A stretch of 64,000 nt of DNA from Pseudomonadota bacterium (GTDB taxonomy: Bacteria; Pseudomonadota; Gammaproteobacteria; Steroidobacterales; Woeseiaceae): contig JADFHE010000001.1 of assembly GCA_022567295.1 (NCBI GenBank), positions 86,429 through 150,428 on the forward strand, read 5' to 3'. A program made the translations under genes and the position numbers. The notes beneath the pieces were generated by a model that saw nothing but the letters and a program-made list of their open reading frames with translations, was not told where the DNA came from and ran no database searches. Of this stretch, positions 29,971 to 39,564 are shown in pieces. The stretch's first letter is position 1. Each line of letters begins with the position of its first letter.

Positions 29971-31142
29971 TGCAGAGCCTTGATGCCTTCATCAAGACCA
30001 GCAATTGTGAGCGGGTACATCCGTTCACTCATTAGTTCACGAACCAGCTTCACTGATGGCGTGTAGTCCCAACGGGACTTCGGTTCGGGGTTCAGCCATA
30101 TTGCCTTGGGATAGGTTTTCAACAGTCGCTTGATCCAGACTGCGCCGGGTTCCTCGTTCCAGTGTTCGACGCTGCCGCCCGCATAAGCTATTTCGTACGG
30201 GCTCATCGTTGCATCGCCAACGAAAATCAGTTTGTAGTCCGATGCGTATTTGTGCGTGATGTCGAATATCGGTGTTTTCTCCGATTGCCGCCGTCGATTA
30301 TCCTTCCACATGCTTTCATAAATGAAATTATGGAAATAGAAGTACTCCAGATGCTTGAATTCGCTACGAGCAGCCGAAAACGTTTCCTCACATATTTTGA
30401 CGTGGTCATCCATCGACCCGCCGATGTCGAGACAAAGAAGCACCTTGACGGCGTTATGCCGCTCCGGGACCATGCGGATATCCAACATCCCTCCATTGCG
30501 TGCCGTCTTATCGATCGTGTCATTTAAATCCAGCTGATCCGCAGCACCCTCACGAGCAAATCTTCGCAGGCGACGTAACGCGACTTTAATGTTGCGTGTA
30601 CCAAGCTCCACCGAATCATCCAGATTGCGGTATTCTCGCTTATCCCAGACTTTGACCGCACTACGATTGCGAGAGCCCTGTTGGCCAATGCGCACGCCCT
30701 CCGGATTGTAGCCATAGGCACCAAATGGCGAAGTGCCTGCCGTCCCGATCCACTTGTTGCCACCTTCGTGACGCTCATCCTGTTCTTCGAGCCGTTGCTG
30801 CAGCGCCTTCATGAGCTCTTCAAACCCGCCCATCGACTCGATCAACTTCCGATCGTCCTCGGATAACGACAGCTCTGCCTGGCGTTGCAGCCATTCCTCC
30901 GGAATATCCTGCATCAAGTCCGCCAGCGAATCGTCGACGCCCTTAAAGTAGGCGCCGAATATTCGGTCAAAACGGTCGAGATATGCTTCATCTTTGACAA
31001 GCGTCGCTCGCGCCAGGAAATAGAAGTCGTCAATGCTCTGCCCGGCCAGTCCGCTGTTCATCACCTCGTGCAATGTCAGCAGCTCGGTTATCGAGGTTTT
31101 CATGCCACCGTCGCGAAGCATGTAGAAGAATGGAATCAGCAT
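29967..31142 (-). CDS. VWA-domain protein, CoxE/COG3552-like
   Basis: A 391-residue cytoplasmic protein whose C-terminal half has a von Willebrand factor A fold. The metal site reads CLDIGGSMDDH (DxGxS in place of the usual DxSxS), with further Asp at FVGDATM. The N-terminal part is helical and charged. It lies 18 bases after a MoxR-type AAA ATPase; such pairs act as chaperone-like systems that load cofactors or remodel complexes (established for MoxR-VWA pairs generally). The client is unknown. Confidence 0.85.
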   Translation of the reverse strand: MLIPFFYMLRDGGMKTSITELLTLHEVMNSGLAGQSIDDFYFLARATLVKDEAYLDRFDRIFGAYFKGVDDSLADLMQDIPEEWLQRQAELSLSEDDRKLIESMGGFEELMKALQQRLEEQDERHEGGNKWIGTAGTSPFGAYGYNPEGVRIGQQGSRNRSAVKVWDKREYRNLDDSVELGTRNIKVALRRLRRFAREGAADQLDLNDTIDKTARNGGMLDIRMVPERHNAVKVLLCLDIGGSMDDHVKICEETFSAARSEFKHLEYFYFHNFIYESMWKDNRRRQSEKTPIFDITHKYASDYKLIFVGDATMSPYEIAYAGGSVEHWNEEPGAVWIKRLLKTYPKAIWLNPEPKSRWDYTPSVKLVRELMSERMYPLTIAGLDEGIKALH

Positions 31143-31160
31143 GGGTTCTGGTTCCCGCGG

Positions 31161-32033
31161 TTACTGCGGACTGTTGCGCCGATCGAGAAAGACAAGTTGC
31201 TCAAACAAATGCACATCCTGCTCGTTCTTCAGCAATGCACCGTACAGCGGTGGAATCGCGCTGCGCATATTTTCGCGCCGCAACGCCTCCGGCGGAATAT
31301 CCTCGGCCAGAAGCAACTTGATCCAATCCAGCAGTTCAGAGGTCGAAGGCTTTTTCTTCAGGCCGCGCACGTCGCGAATTTTGTAGAAAGCATTCAACGC
31401 TTCCGTTAGCAGCTGTTTCTTCAATTTCGGAAAATGTACGTCGACGATTTGTGCCATCGTTTTCTGGTCCGGAAACTTGATGTAGTGGAAGAAACAGCGG
31501 CGCAGAAAGGCGTCCGGTAATTCTTTTTCGTTGTTGCTGGTGATGACAATGATCGGTCGATGACGCGCTGATATCAGCTGCTTCGTCTCGTACACATAGA
31601 ATTCCATCCGATCGAGTTCCCGCAATAAGTCGTTCGGAAACTCGATGTCCGCTTTGTCGATTTCGTCAATCAACAGTACGGGTTGAACGTCCGAGTCGAA
31701 CGCCTCCCAGACTGTGCCGCGCATGATGTAATTGGATATATCGTGCACTTTTTCGTCGCCGAGCTGTGAGTCCCGGAGTCGAGCCACCGCATCGTATTCG
31801 TACAGGCCTTGCTGGGCTTTGGTGGTCGACTTGATGTGCCACTCGTAGAGTGGTTTGCGCAATGATTGCGCTATTTCGAAAGCGAGCTGCGTTTTGCCTG
31901 TGCCGGGCTCACCTTTGATCAGTATTGGACGCTCCAGCGTCACGGCCGCATTGACGGCCATGGTCAGGTCTTCAGTTGCAATATACGAACGGGTTCCTGT
32001 GAATCTGTTATCGGCCATCGGTCTTTCCGTCAT
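31161..32033 (-). CDS. MoxR-family AAA+ ATPase
   Basis: A 290-residue AAA+ protein of the MoxR group. Walker A GEPGTGKTQ, Walker B LLIDEIDKAD, sensor-1 ITSNNEKELP and an arginine finger region (AFLRRCFF) are all visible. It sits 16 bases downstream of the acylase gene and 18 upstream of the VWA gene, so the three are probably one transcript. ATP-driven remodelling together with the VWA partner is inferred from the family. Confidence 0.9.
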   Translation of the reverse strand: MTERPMADNRFTGTRSYIATEDLTMAVNAAVTLERPILIKGEPGTGKTQLAFEIAQSLRKPLYEWHIKSTTKAQQGLYEYDAVARLRDSQLGDEKVHDISNYIMRGTVWEAFDSDVQPVLLIDEIDKADIEFPNDLLRELDRMEFYVYETKQLISARHRPIIVITSNNEKELPDAFLRRCFFHYIKFPDQKTMAQIVDVHFPKLKKQLLTEALNAFYKIRDVRGLKKKPSTSELLDWIKLLLAEDIPPEALRRENMRSAIPPLYGALLKNEQDVHLFEQLVFLDRRNSPQ

Positions 32034-32049
32034 GGGTGGCTACGCCATC

Positions 32050-34422
32050 TTACCGCCTGTACGGGGTCAACGTCAGCGTGTGTACCGCCTGGCCGGGCAA
32101 AAATGGAGTTGGCAGGCCGGCAACCCAATCGGCATGACCGGCATCGTAGTATTCGGATAGCGGGTGACCACTTTGCCCTGTTGGCATATGCAACACACTA
32201 TTTGCCTCATCTCCCGGTGCTACAGAAAAGCGCTCCGAAGCACCGAACGTTCGGCCCTGTGCCTTGGGCATATCGAGGTCGCCATTCAGCTCGTCGGCCG
32301 GCATGTCCAGGCTGGAGCCAAGAAATGGAATGCTGTGACTGAGCGGATGGCGTATCGCCGCCCTGTTGATCTCACCCCACGTACGCGAGGACAATGGCCC
32401 CTCGAAATTTTCGTTAAAGTAGTCGATATTCTGTATCACTGCGGCCATCAGGAATTGGTCCCAGTTCTCGTAGCCTGCCGGCAACATGTGCAGCGGACGC
32501 TCGGTGACAAGCGACCAAAGTGCCGCTTCGAACTGATTGCTCTTGCGCAATTGAACTTCGTCCCCGTAGGCTTCTCGGACCGGCGCCGTCAGCGCATGGA
32601 AGACACGCCCCTCTACCTCAAGGCGAAATGCACGCACGAGTCTGTAGCCTACAGACTCGGGGCTTGCGCGTGGAATCCACTCCCGCACCAACCGCCGGTA
32701 CTCCGCTAATTGCGTACCTCCTGCCACGGCCTCGTCATCGAGAACACTCAGCAGTACGTCCCTCCATGGCGTCAGGAATAATGCGCGATCGTCGGTTTGG
32801 ATCGACAACATGTCAGCCGGCACAAAAGAATCTTGCGCGAACAGCCCGTCCCGTATTTGCCGCGCTCGCGCGCCCAGGTCGTAGCCGCCGTCGCCCACGA
32901 TGCGCAGTGCTTCGGCATCCGTGACGCGCGCGTTCGCGGTCCAGATTCGACCACTGTCCGGATTCACGACTCTCGGATAATCACCGCTGGCAAGCCAGCC
33001 GTGCCAACCGTTTTCCTGACTCCAGTCAGCCGGCAACATCGCATTAAACGACGACTTCAGTGGAATCTTGCCGGCGATCGTCCAGGCAATGTTTCCTCGC
33101 GCATCACCCGTTACAAAATTCTGCGGCGGCATACCCATCGTATTCGCGATGTCCAGCGCCTCCCATACGGTCGTTGCTGTTTCGAGCTGCAGCATGTTCA
33201 GGTTGATCGATTCCGGCTTATGAGCGATCCAGCTCACCGCAATCTCGCCGTCCGGGTAGTCAATGTCGTCGATGACCGGACCCCAAACCGTCTCGCGAAT
33301 CTGGTAGTTAACCGGGTCGCTGCCCTTGACGTTGATCACTTCATTGTAGATGTCGAATGACATATCGCCGTCCGAAGTCTTGTAAGTGCCTTCCTCGGAA
33401 CCCGGCTGCAGCACAACGGCATCGGTGTAATCGCCGTAGCTGTTGGTAAAACCCCACGCAACGTGTGTGTTGCTACCGGCAATGATGAATGGCGCACCCG
33501 GAAGCGTAACACCGGCAACGTCAAGGGGAGCGTCGCCGTCGACAACCAATCGGGCACGGTAATATATATTCGGCGTGTCCAGTCCCAAATGCATGTCGTT
33601 CGAAACAATCGCCCGTCCGTCTTCGGTTAGCGCACCAGAAACAGCCCAGTTGTTGCTACCCCGTAACGGATAACGACCCTGCTCGTTGGCCGGGGGAGCA
33701 GCGTCTTCAACCTCGCGCAAAGAATAAACGTCGGCTGATGGAATAGCGCCGGCGCTGCGCGGCGTGCCCATCAATGGCGCATCCCATGGCGTACCGTCTG
33801 GATACATCCACGCATAGACTTCCTCGGGCAGCACACTGTGCGCGAGACCGCGGCGCACTTCTTTTGTCGCGCGCGAGTCATTGAGTTGCATGAACATTGC
33901 GTAGACCGCGAGGATCGAATCTTCCGCTCGCCACGGCTCTGGCTCGACTCCCAGAACGAAATACTCAAACGTTCGCGCGCGCAATGACTGCCGTCCCGCG
34001 TTGACGCCATCAGCATATCGCTGCAACAATTTCCGGTCAGCGTCTGACACGGACGCGAGCGCCACTTCAGCGCGCGAACGAAAACGATGAAAGCGGTAAC
34101 GCTTGTCGACCTTGATCGCGACGGCACCCACCACTTCAGACAACTCACCGGCAGCCTGGCGACGAATCATATCCATTTGAAAAAATCGATCCTGACCATG
34201 CGCAAAACCTGTCGCGAACGCCAGGTCGACGCGATTGCTCGCCGTGATCGCCGGAATGCCGGCAGCATCTCGCTCGATGGTCGCAATAGCGGCAAGCCCG
34301 GGCGCCAATATTTCGCCGCTCACCTGCGGAAGGCTTGCGAGTAGCATTAGCCACCCCAGCACGACAGCAAGAAAAATAAGGGCTATCGCACCGCCGAAAA
34401 GGCGAACGATGAGTTTCTTCAT
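32050..34422 (-). CDS. Penicillin acylase family Ntn-hydrolase
   Basis: A 790-residue amidase precursor of the penicillin/AHL acylase family. It has an N-terminal membrane segment or signal (about residues 8-30), an alpha chain, and the autocleavage point GSNNWAV with Ser256 as the likely N-terminal nucleophile of the beta chain. TTG SYGD-type loops (GFTNSYGDYTDA) are conserved. Predicted site is the periplasm. The substrate may be penicillin-like, acyl-homoserine lactone or other amides and cannot be told from sequence. Its ATG overlaps the pyk stop by four bases. Confidence 0.9.
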   Translation of the reverse strand: MKKLIVRLFGGAIALIFLAVVLGWLMLLASLPQVSGEILAPGLAAIATIERDAAGIPAITASNRVDLAFATGFAHGQDRFFQMDMIRRQAAGELSEVVGAVAIKVDKRYRFHRFRSRAEVALASVSDADRKLLQRYADGVNAGRQSLRARTFEYFVLGVEPEPWRAEDSILAVYAMFMQLNDSRATKEVRRGLAHSVLPEEVYAWMYPDGTPWDAPLMGTPRSAGAIPSADVYSLREVEDAAPPANEQGRYPLRGSNNWAVSGALTEDGRAIVSNDMHLGLDTPNIYYRARLVVDGDAPLDVAGVTLPGAPFIIAGSNTHVAWGFTNSYGDYTDAVVLQPGSEEGTYKTSDGDMSFDIYNEVINVKGSDPVNYQIRETVWGPVIDDIDYPDGEIAVSWIAHKPESINLNMLQLETATTVWEALDIANTMGMPPQNFVTGDARGNIAWTIAGKIPLKSSFNAMLPADWSQENGWHGWLASGDYPRVVNPDSGRIWTANARVTDAEALRIVGDGGYDLGARARQIRDGLFAQDSFVPADMLSIQTDDRALFLTPWRDVLLSVLDDEAVAGGTQLAEYRRLVREWIPRASPESVGYRLVRAFRLEVEGRVFHALTAPVREAYGDEVQLRKSNQFEAALWSLVTERPLHMLPAGYENWDQFLMAAVIQNIDYFNENFEGPLSSRTWGEINRAAIRHPLSHSIPFLGSSLDMPADELNGDLDMPKAQGRTFGASERFSVAPGDEANSVLHMPTGQSGHPLSEYYDAGHADWVAGLPTPFLPGQAVHTLTLTPYRR

Positions 34423-35855
34423 GTACTCGATCTGATCTGTATCACGGTCATCGAATTAGTGCTCCCGGAAATACCATCCAAGTCACCTTTGGTTAGAATC
34501 GCCAGGTCATCAACCTCGACGAGTTCGTTGTCGAGCAGTGTGTCGAAGATATCCTGATACAAACGTCGCGGGTTGCTGACGTCGATTTCGAACGAGACAG
34601 GATATACGCCGCGATACATGGCCACCCGTCGACTCGTTGCAACATGCGGCGTAAAGGCGTAAATCGGAATATCGGAACGGATCCGGGACATCCAGCGCGT
34701 GGTCGAACCGGACTCGGTCAGCGCGATAATCGCTTTGACAGACATATGGTTTGCGGAATACATCGTCGCCATCGCGATGGCTTCGTCGACCAGACCGAAA
34801 TGATCGTCGAGGCGGTGAGTGGTTCGGCCGAATGGCAGCGGATATTTTTCCGCCCCTACGGCCACCTCGGCCATGGCCTTGATTGCCTCAACAGGATACG
34901 CACCGGCCGCGGTTTCACCAGACAACATGAGAGCGTCGGTGCCGTCCATGACCGCGTTAGAAACGTCGGACACTTCTGCGCGCGTCGGAATAGGATTTTG
35001 GATCATCGACTCCATCATCTGTGTCGCCGTAATGACTATTTTGTGAGCCTTACGTGTCATGCGGATCAGTTTCTTTTGAATGCCGGTCAATTCGGCATAT
35101 CCCATCTCCACACCCAGGTCGCCTCGTGCAACCATTATCACGTCGGTGGCGTCGATTATTGAGTCAATGTTCGCAACAGCTTCTGCGCGTTCAATCTTGG
35201 CCACGATCAGACCGTGTCCACCCGCGTCCTGCATTAATTGACGCGCTTCGTGAACATCGTCGCCATTGCGAACAAAGGAGACGGCCAGAAAATCCAACTC
35301 CATGTCCGCAGCAATCTTTATATTTTCCTTGTCGACATCGGTCAACGCGGCGGCCGAAAGTCCGCCACCCTTGAGATTGATTCCTTTGTGATCAGACAAT
35401 ATGCCGCCGTTGACGACCGTCGTATGAATACGCGTGCCCTCGATACTATCGACTTCAAGAGTAATCAGACCGTCATTGAGCAGCAGAATATCGCCGGCGG
35501 AGAGATCCTTGTGCAAGGTATCGAGCGCCACACCAACGCCATCCAGATTGCCATCCATGAGGCCCAGCTTGCTGTCGAGGAAGAACTTGTTGCCATCCAC
35601 CAATGCGACACTGTGATCCCTGAATCGGCGGATGCGAATTTTGGGTCCCTGGAGATCGCCCATAATACCGACCTCACGACCACACGACTCGGCGGCCGCT
35701 CGCAACAATTTAGCCCGCCGCCTGTGATCAGCCGCATCCCCATGTGAAAAGTTCAGACGTCCGACATCAAGGCCCGCTTCGATCATTTTGCACAGCGTTT
35801 TCTTGTCGTCTGACGCCGGTCCCAGCGTCGCAACAATCTTTGTTCTTCTCAGCAT
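34419..35855 (-). CDS. pyk: Pyruvate kinase
   Basis: Pyruvate kinase makes ATP and pyruvate from phosphoenolpyruvate. The 478-residue protein opens LRRTKIVATLGPASDD and has the substrate and metal motifs LNFSHGD, VARGDLGVEMG and ITATQMMESM. The usual terminal alpha/beta C-domain follows (TESGSTTRWMSRIR). Family order suggests links to tkt-gap-pgk nearby, but here pyk is separated from pgk by a divergent gene and leads the acylase-MoxR-VWA unit instead. Confidence 0.97.
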   Translation of the reverse strand: MLRRTKIVATLGPASDDKKTLCKMIEAGLDVGRLNFSHGDAADHRRRAKLLRAAAESCGREVGIMGDLQGPKIRIRRFRDHSVALVDGNKFFLDSKLGLMDGNLDGVGVALDTLHKDLSAGDILLLNDGLITLEVDSIEGTRIHTTVVNGGILSDHKGINLKGGGLSAAALTDVDKENIKIAADMELDFLAVSFVRNGDDVHEARQLMQDAGGHGLIVAKIERAEAVANIDSIIDATDVIMVARGDLGVEMGYAELTGIQKKLIRMTRKAHKIVITATQMMESMIQNPIPTRAEVSDVSNAVMDGTDALMLSGETAAGAYPVEAIKAMAEVAVGAEKYPLPFGRTTHRLDDHFGLVDEAIAMATMYSANHMSVKAIIALTESGSTTRWMSRIRSDIPIYAFTPHVATSRRVAMYRGVYPVSFEIDVSNPRRLYQDIFDTLLDNELVEVDDLAILTKGDLDGISGSTNSMTVIQIRSST

Positions 35856-35928
35856 GCGCAGGATTATTGCACAGCTAATCTACATTCGCTGGTATGCTGC
35901 GCTACCGTGACATAAGGTGAAACCCGGA

Positions 35929-37308
35929 ATGCTCAATCGCCGCCGCTTCCTCCAAAGCATCGCAGCTGCGGCCGCTACCCCTGCCGTAACTTTCGCCTGT
36001 CGATCGAACCGATCGTTAGTCGCACCATTGCGGGCCGACCCCGATCGGATTATCGATCTGCCACAGGGGTTTTCCTACTCGGTCGTTTCACGCATTGGCA
36101 ACCCTATGGCCGACGGTCTGGCCGTACCGGGCGCGCACGATGGCATGGCCGCGTTTGCCGGTGACAATGGACGGGTGATCCTGGTATGCAATCACGAGCT
36201 GGCGCCACTGTCGAATTACTCTGGCAGTTATGGGGGCAACTACCCAAGCCTGCCGGAAACAATGAAGTCCCGTTTTTATGACCGCGGCAGCGATCGATCG
36301 CCGGCACTGGGTGGTACCACTACAACAATTTACAACCCGGCCAGCCGCAAAACCGAGCGCCAGTTTCTGTCCCTCGGCGGTACCGAATGGAATTGTGACG
36401 GTGGTAAGACGCCCTGGGGGAGCTGGCTGTCTTGCGAGGAAAGTTTTGGGGAAATCGGTGTGGATAACTCAGACACCGGCGCTGGTATTACCCGTGACAA
36501 ACGTCATGGCTATGTCTTTGAGGTGCCTGCATCGGCCACCGAACTGGTCAAGGCAGTGCCACTGAAGGACATGGGGCGCTTCGAGCATGAGGCCGCAGCG
36601 GTCCACGAATCGACCGGTATCGTTTATCTGACCGAGGACCAATGGCACTGCCTGTTTTATCGATTCATTCCCAACGTGCCCGGTAAATTACAGAAAGGCG
36701 GGCGACTGCAGGCACTCGGAATTATCGACGAGCCAGCGAAGAACACCCACAACTGGAACCGTGTTGATATTCGTGTGAATCAGTCCCTCGATACGTACTG
36801 GATCGACCTTGAAGATGTCGACAGTGACAGAAATGATCTTCGGTTGCGCGGTGCCGCACTGGGTGCAGCGACTTTCGCAAGATGCGAAGGACTGGCTGTA
36901 GCCGGTGATCAGATTGCATTTCCTTGTACGATTGGCGGACCGGCGCGATTGGGGCAGGTCTTCTTGTATAAGCCGAGCCCATACGAAGGCAGCGCACGCG
37001 AACAGGAGTCTCCCGGCAATCTCACGCTGATTGCGGAAGCCGGTGAAAAATCACTGCTCAAAAACTGCGACAACCTTACGATGGCACCTTGGGGCGATTT
37101 GATTGCCTGCGAAGATACCGAAGACAACGCGGACCATTGCGCGTTAGTGGGAATTCGCCCTGACGGCAGTCAGTACCTGGTGGCCAATAACGCTTACTCG
37201 GATTCGGAGTTGGCGGGCGTTTGCTTCTCGCTGGACGGCAAGACGCTATTCGTGAATATCCAGTACCCTGGCATGACGGTAGCGATTACCGGCCCCTGGC
37301 CAGCTTAA
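35929..37308 (+). CDS. PhoX-like (DUF839) Tat-exported protein
   Basis: A 459-residue protein with a twin-arginine signal, MLNRRRFLQSIAAAAATPAVTFAC, whose end (TFAC) also looks like a lipobox. The body has DUF839/PhoX features: GGTEWNCDGGKTPWGSWLSCEE, YVFEVP, GRFEHEAAAV and a CEDTEDN motif. PhoX proteins are calcium- and iron-dependent alkaline phosphatases, but many DUF839 members are untested. The ATG at 35929 is preferred to GTG 35917 because AAGG lies at the right distance. It is flanked by convergent pgk. Confidence 0.88.
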   Translation: MLNRRRFLQSIAAAAATPAVTFACRSNRSLVAPLRADPDRIIDLPQGFSYSVVSRIGNPMADGLAVPGAHDGMAAFAGDNGRVILVCNHELAPLSNYSGSYGGNYPSLPETMKSRFYDRGSDRSPALGGTTTTIYNPASRKTERQFLSLGGTEWNCDGGKTPWGSWLSCEESFGEIGVDNSDTGAGITRDKRHGYVFEVPASATELVKAVPLKDMGRFEHEAAAVHESTGIVYLTEDQWHCLFYRFIPNVPGKLQKGGRLQALGIIDEPAKNTHNWNRVDIRVNQSLDTYWIDLEDVDSDRNDLRLRGAALGAATFARCEGLAVAGDQIAFPCTIGGPARLGQVFLYKPSPYEGSAREQESPGNLTLIAEAGEKSLLKNCDNLTMAPWGDLIACEDTEDNADHCALVGIRPDGSQYLVANNAYSDSELAGVCFSLDGKTLFVNIQYPGMTVAITGPWPA

Positions 37309-37326
37309 CCGAGTCGGCATCGGCGA

Positions 37327-38508
37327 TTAATCTGTAGAAATCGCTCGCTTTTCAAGGATGGCAACGGCCGGTAACTGCTTGCCTTCCACGAACTCAAGGA
37401 ATGCGCCGCCGCCCGTAGAGATATAGGAAATCTTGTCGGCGATGCCGTACTTGTCGATGGCTGCCAGCGTGTCACCGCCACCCGCCACTGAATACGCGTC
37501 GCCCGCGGCTATCGCGTCCGCCAGAAGTTTCGTACCCAGGCCGAATTGATCAAACTCGAATACACCAACGGGCCCATTCCAGATGATGGTGCCTGCGCCA
37601 GCGATTATGGCCGCGAATCGTCGTGCCGTCTCCGGGCCGATATCGAGAATCATCTCATCGGCCGCAATCGCATCGACCGCTTTCACAAGAGCATCGGCGT
37701 CGGCTGCCAATGACTTAGCAACCACTACGTCAGTAAGCACGGGTATCTCAGCCCTGTCATTGCGGTTCGCTGCCAGCTCACGCGCCACGTCCAACATGTT
37801 TGCCTCGTATAGCGACTTGCCAACATCGTGGCCAGCCGCCGCAATGAACGTATTGGCGATGCCGCCACCGACAATCAGACAGTCAACAACATCGGTCAGC
37901 GCGTCGAGCACGGTCAATTTCGTCGACACCTTGGAACCACCGACGATTGCGACAAACGGCCGCGCCGGATTATCCAGTGCCGTAGCGAGAGCTTCGAGTT
38001 CGGCGACCAATAGCGGACCTGCGCAGGCGACCGGCGCATACTCGGCAACGCCATACGTACTGGCTTGCGTGCGATGCGCCGTGCCGAAAGCATCCATTAC
38101 AAAGACGTCGCACAAGGCCGCCATCTTCTTTGCCAGCGCCTCGTCGCAGGCCTTCTCGCCGTCGAGAAAACGGACATTTTCGAGCAGCACAACGGCGCCC
38201 ACAGCAACTTCAACACCGTTGATCCAATCTTTGACCAGCGGTACGTCACGGTCGAGCAACGTGGCGAGGTGGTCGGCCACCGGCTGCAGAGAGAACTGGT
38301 CATCGACCACGCCTTCTGTTGGCCGACCGAGGTGCGACATCAACATGACCGCGGCGCCCGCATCGAGCGCCGCCTCGATAGTGGGTATGGCCGCGCGGAT
38401 ACGAGAGTCGGAAGTGACTTCGCCGCCAGCGACAGGAACATTCAGGTCTTCGCGAATCAAGACTCGCTTGCCCTGCAGGTCAACGTCAGTCATTTCAATG
38501 ACAGACAT
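37327..38508 (-). CDS. pgk: Phosphoglycerate kinase
   Basis: A 393-residue glycolytic and gluconeogenic kinase. It begins [19 protein letters not shown] and has the [27 protein letters not shown] and GGGDT motifs, with both Rossmann domains complete. It follows gap by 25 bases in the tkt-gap-pgk operon. Its stop is 18 bases from the convergent PhoX-like gene. Confidence 0.98.
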   Translation of the reverse strand: MSVIEMTDVDLQGKRVLIREDLNVPVAGGEVTSDSRIRAAIPTIEAALDAGAAVMLMSHLGRPTEGVVDDQFSLQPVADHLATLLDRDVPLVKDWINGVEVAVGAVVLLENVRFLDGEKACDEALAKKMAALCDVFVMDAFGTAHRTQASTYGVAEYAPVACAGPLLVAELEALATALDNPARPFVAIVGGSKVSTKLTVLDALTDVVDCLIVGGGIANTFIAAAGHDVGKSLYEANMLDVARELAANRNDRAEIPVLTDVVVAKSLAADADALVKAVDAIAADEMILDIGPETARRFAAIIAGAGTIIWNGPVGVFEFDQFGLGTKLLADAIAAGDAYSVAGGGDTLAAIDKYGIADKISYISTGGGAFLEFVEGKQLPAVAILEKRAISTD

Positions 38509-38533
38509 GTAAGCTCCCGGCTGAGTGATTTTT

Positions 38534-39547
38534 TTACTTGGCGTTGACTAGCGCGACAGTAATGTCGAGCATGCGGTTCGAGAAACCCCACTCGTTGTCG
38601 TACCAGGCACAAACCTTGACGAGCGTGCCATCCATCACCTTGGTCAGCGTCGCGTCATACGTTGCCGATGCCGGATCGTGGTTAAAGTCGATCGACACCA
38701 GTGGTTCGTCGTTGTACTCCAGCACACCCTTGAGAGAGCCTTCGCTCGCTGCTTTCATGACATCGTTGATCTCATCAACGCTGGTCTCACGCTGAGCAAC
38801 AAAGGTCAGATCAACAGCCGACACATTGATCGTCGGCACGCGCATCGAGAATCCGTCGAGTTTACCGTTCAGTTCCGGCAACACGAGCCCGACCGCTTTG
38901 GCGGCACCCGTGCTCGTCGGAATCTGTGACATCGTCGCAGAACGTGCGCGACGCAGATCGGAGTGGTACACGTCGGTCAGAACCTGATCATTCGTGTACG
39001 CGTGTATCGTCGTCATAATGCCGTGCTTCACGCCTATTGCCTCGTGCAACGGCTTGACCAATGGCGCCAGGCAGTTTGTTGTACAGGATGCGTTCGAGAT
39101 AATCGCATGGTCTTTGGTCAGGTCCTTATCGTTAACGCCGTAAACAAACGTGCCGTCGATGTCCGCGCCACCCGGCGCTGAAATAACAACTTTCTTCGCA
39201 CCAGCTTCGATGTGTTTGCCTGCCGTTTCGCGCGTGCGGAAAAAACCGGTGCACTCGAATACAACTTCGACGCCCAGCGCGCCCCAGGGCAGTTTGGCCG
39301 GATCGCGCTCAGCGAATACCTTGATACGGTCCCCGTTAACGATGATGTCATCACCGTCTACTTCGACCGTACCCGGGAAATTGCCATGCACCGTGTCGCG
39401 ACGTGTTAAATGCGCGTTCGTGTTTGCATCGCCCAGATCGTTGATCGCAACAACATCAAATTCTCCAGCACGGCCGGACTCGTGAATTGCGCGCAAAATG
39501 TTGCGCCCGATGCGGCCGTAACCGTTGATGCCAATCTTGATCGCCAT
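38534..39547 (-). CDS. gap: Glyceraldehyde-3-phosphate dehydrogenase, type I
   Basis: A 337-residue enzyme with the NAD-binding start [21 protein letters not shown] at the dinucleotide ribose site, and the catalytic [13 protein letters not shown] with Cys155. The C-terminal [12 protein letters not shown] is standard. An Asp in INDL fits NAD+ preference. It is the middle gene of tkt-gap-pgk, a Calvin-cycle-style or glycolytic arrangement common in proteobacteria. Confidence 0.98.
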   Translation of the reverse strand: MAIKIGINGYGRIGRNILRAIHESGRAGEFDVVAINDLGDANTNAHLTRRDTVHGNFPGTVEVDGDDIIVNGDRIKVFAERDPAKLPWGALGVEVVFECTGFFRTRETAGKHIEAGAKKVVISAPGGADIDGTFVYGVNDKDLTKDHAIISNASCTTNCLAPLVKPLHEAIGVKHGIMTTIHAYTNDQVLTDVYHSDLRRARSATMSQIPTSTGAAKAVGLVLPELNGKLDGFSMRVPTINVSAVDLTFVAQRETSVDEINDVMKAASEGSLKGVLEYNDEPLVSIDFNHDPASATYDATLTKVMDGTLVKVCAWYDNEWGFSNRMLDITVALVNAK

Positions 39548-39564
39548 TTCTAGTACTCCATTTC

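Noticed and set aside
37583-38512. 309-codon open frame on plus opposite pgk
   Set aside because: Ser/Ala-rich antisense shadow of a well conserved gene; no ribosome-binding site or family features.
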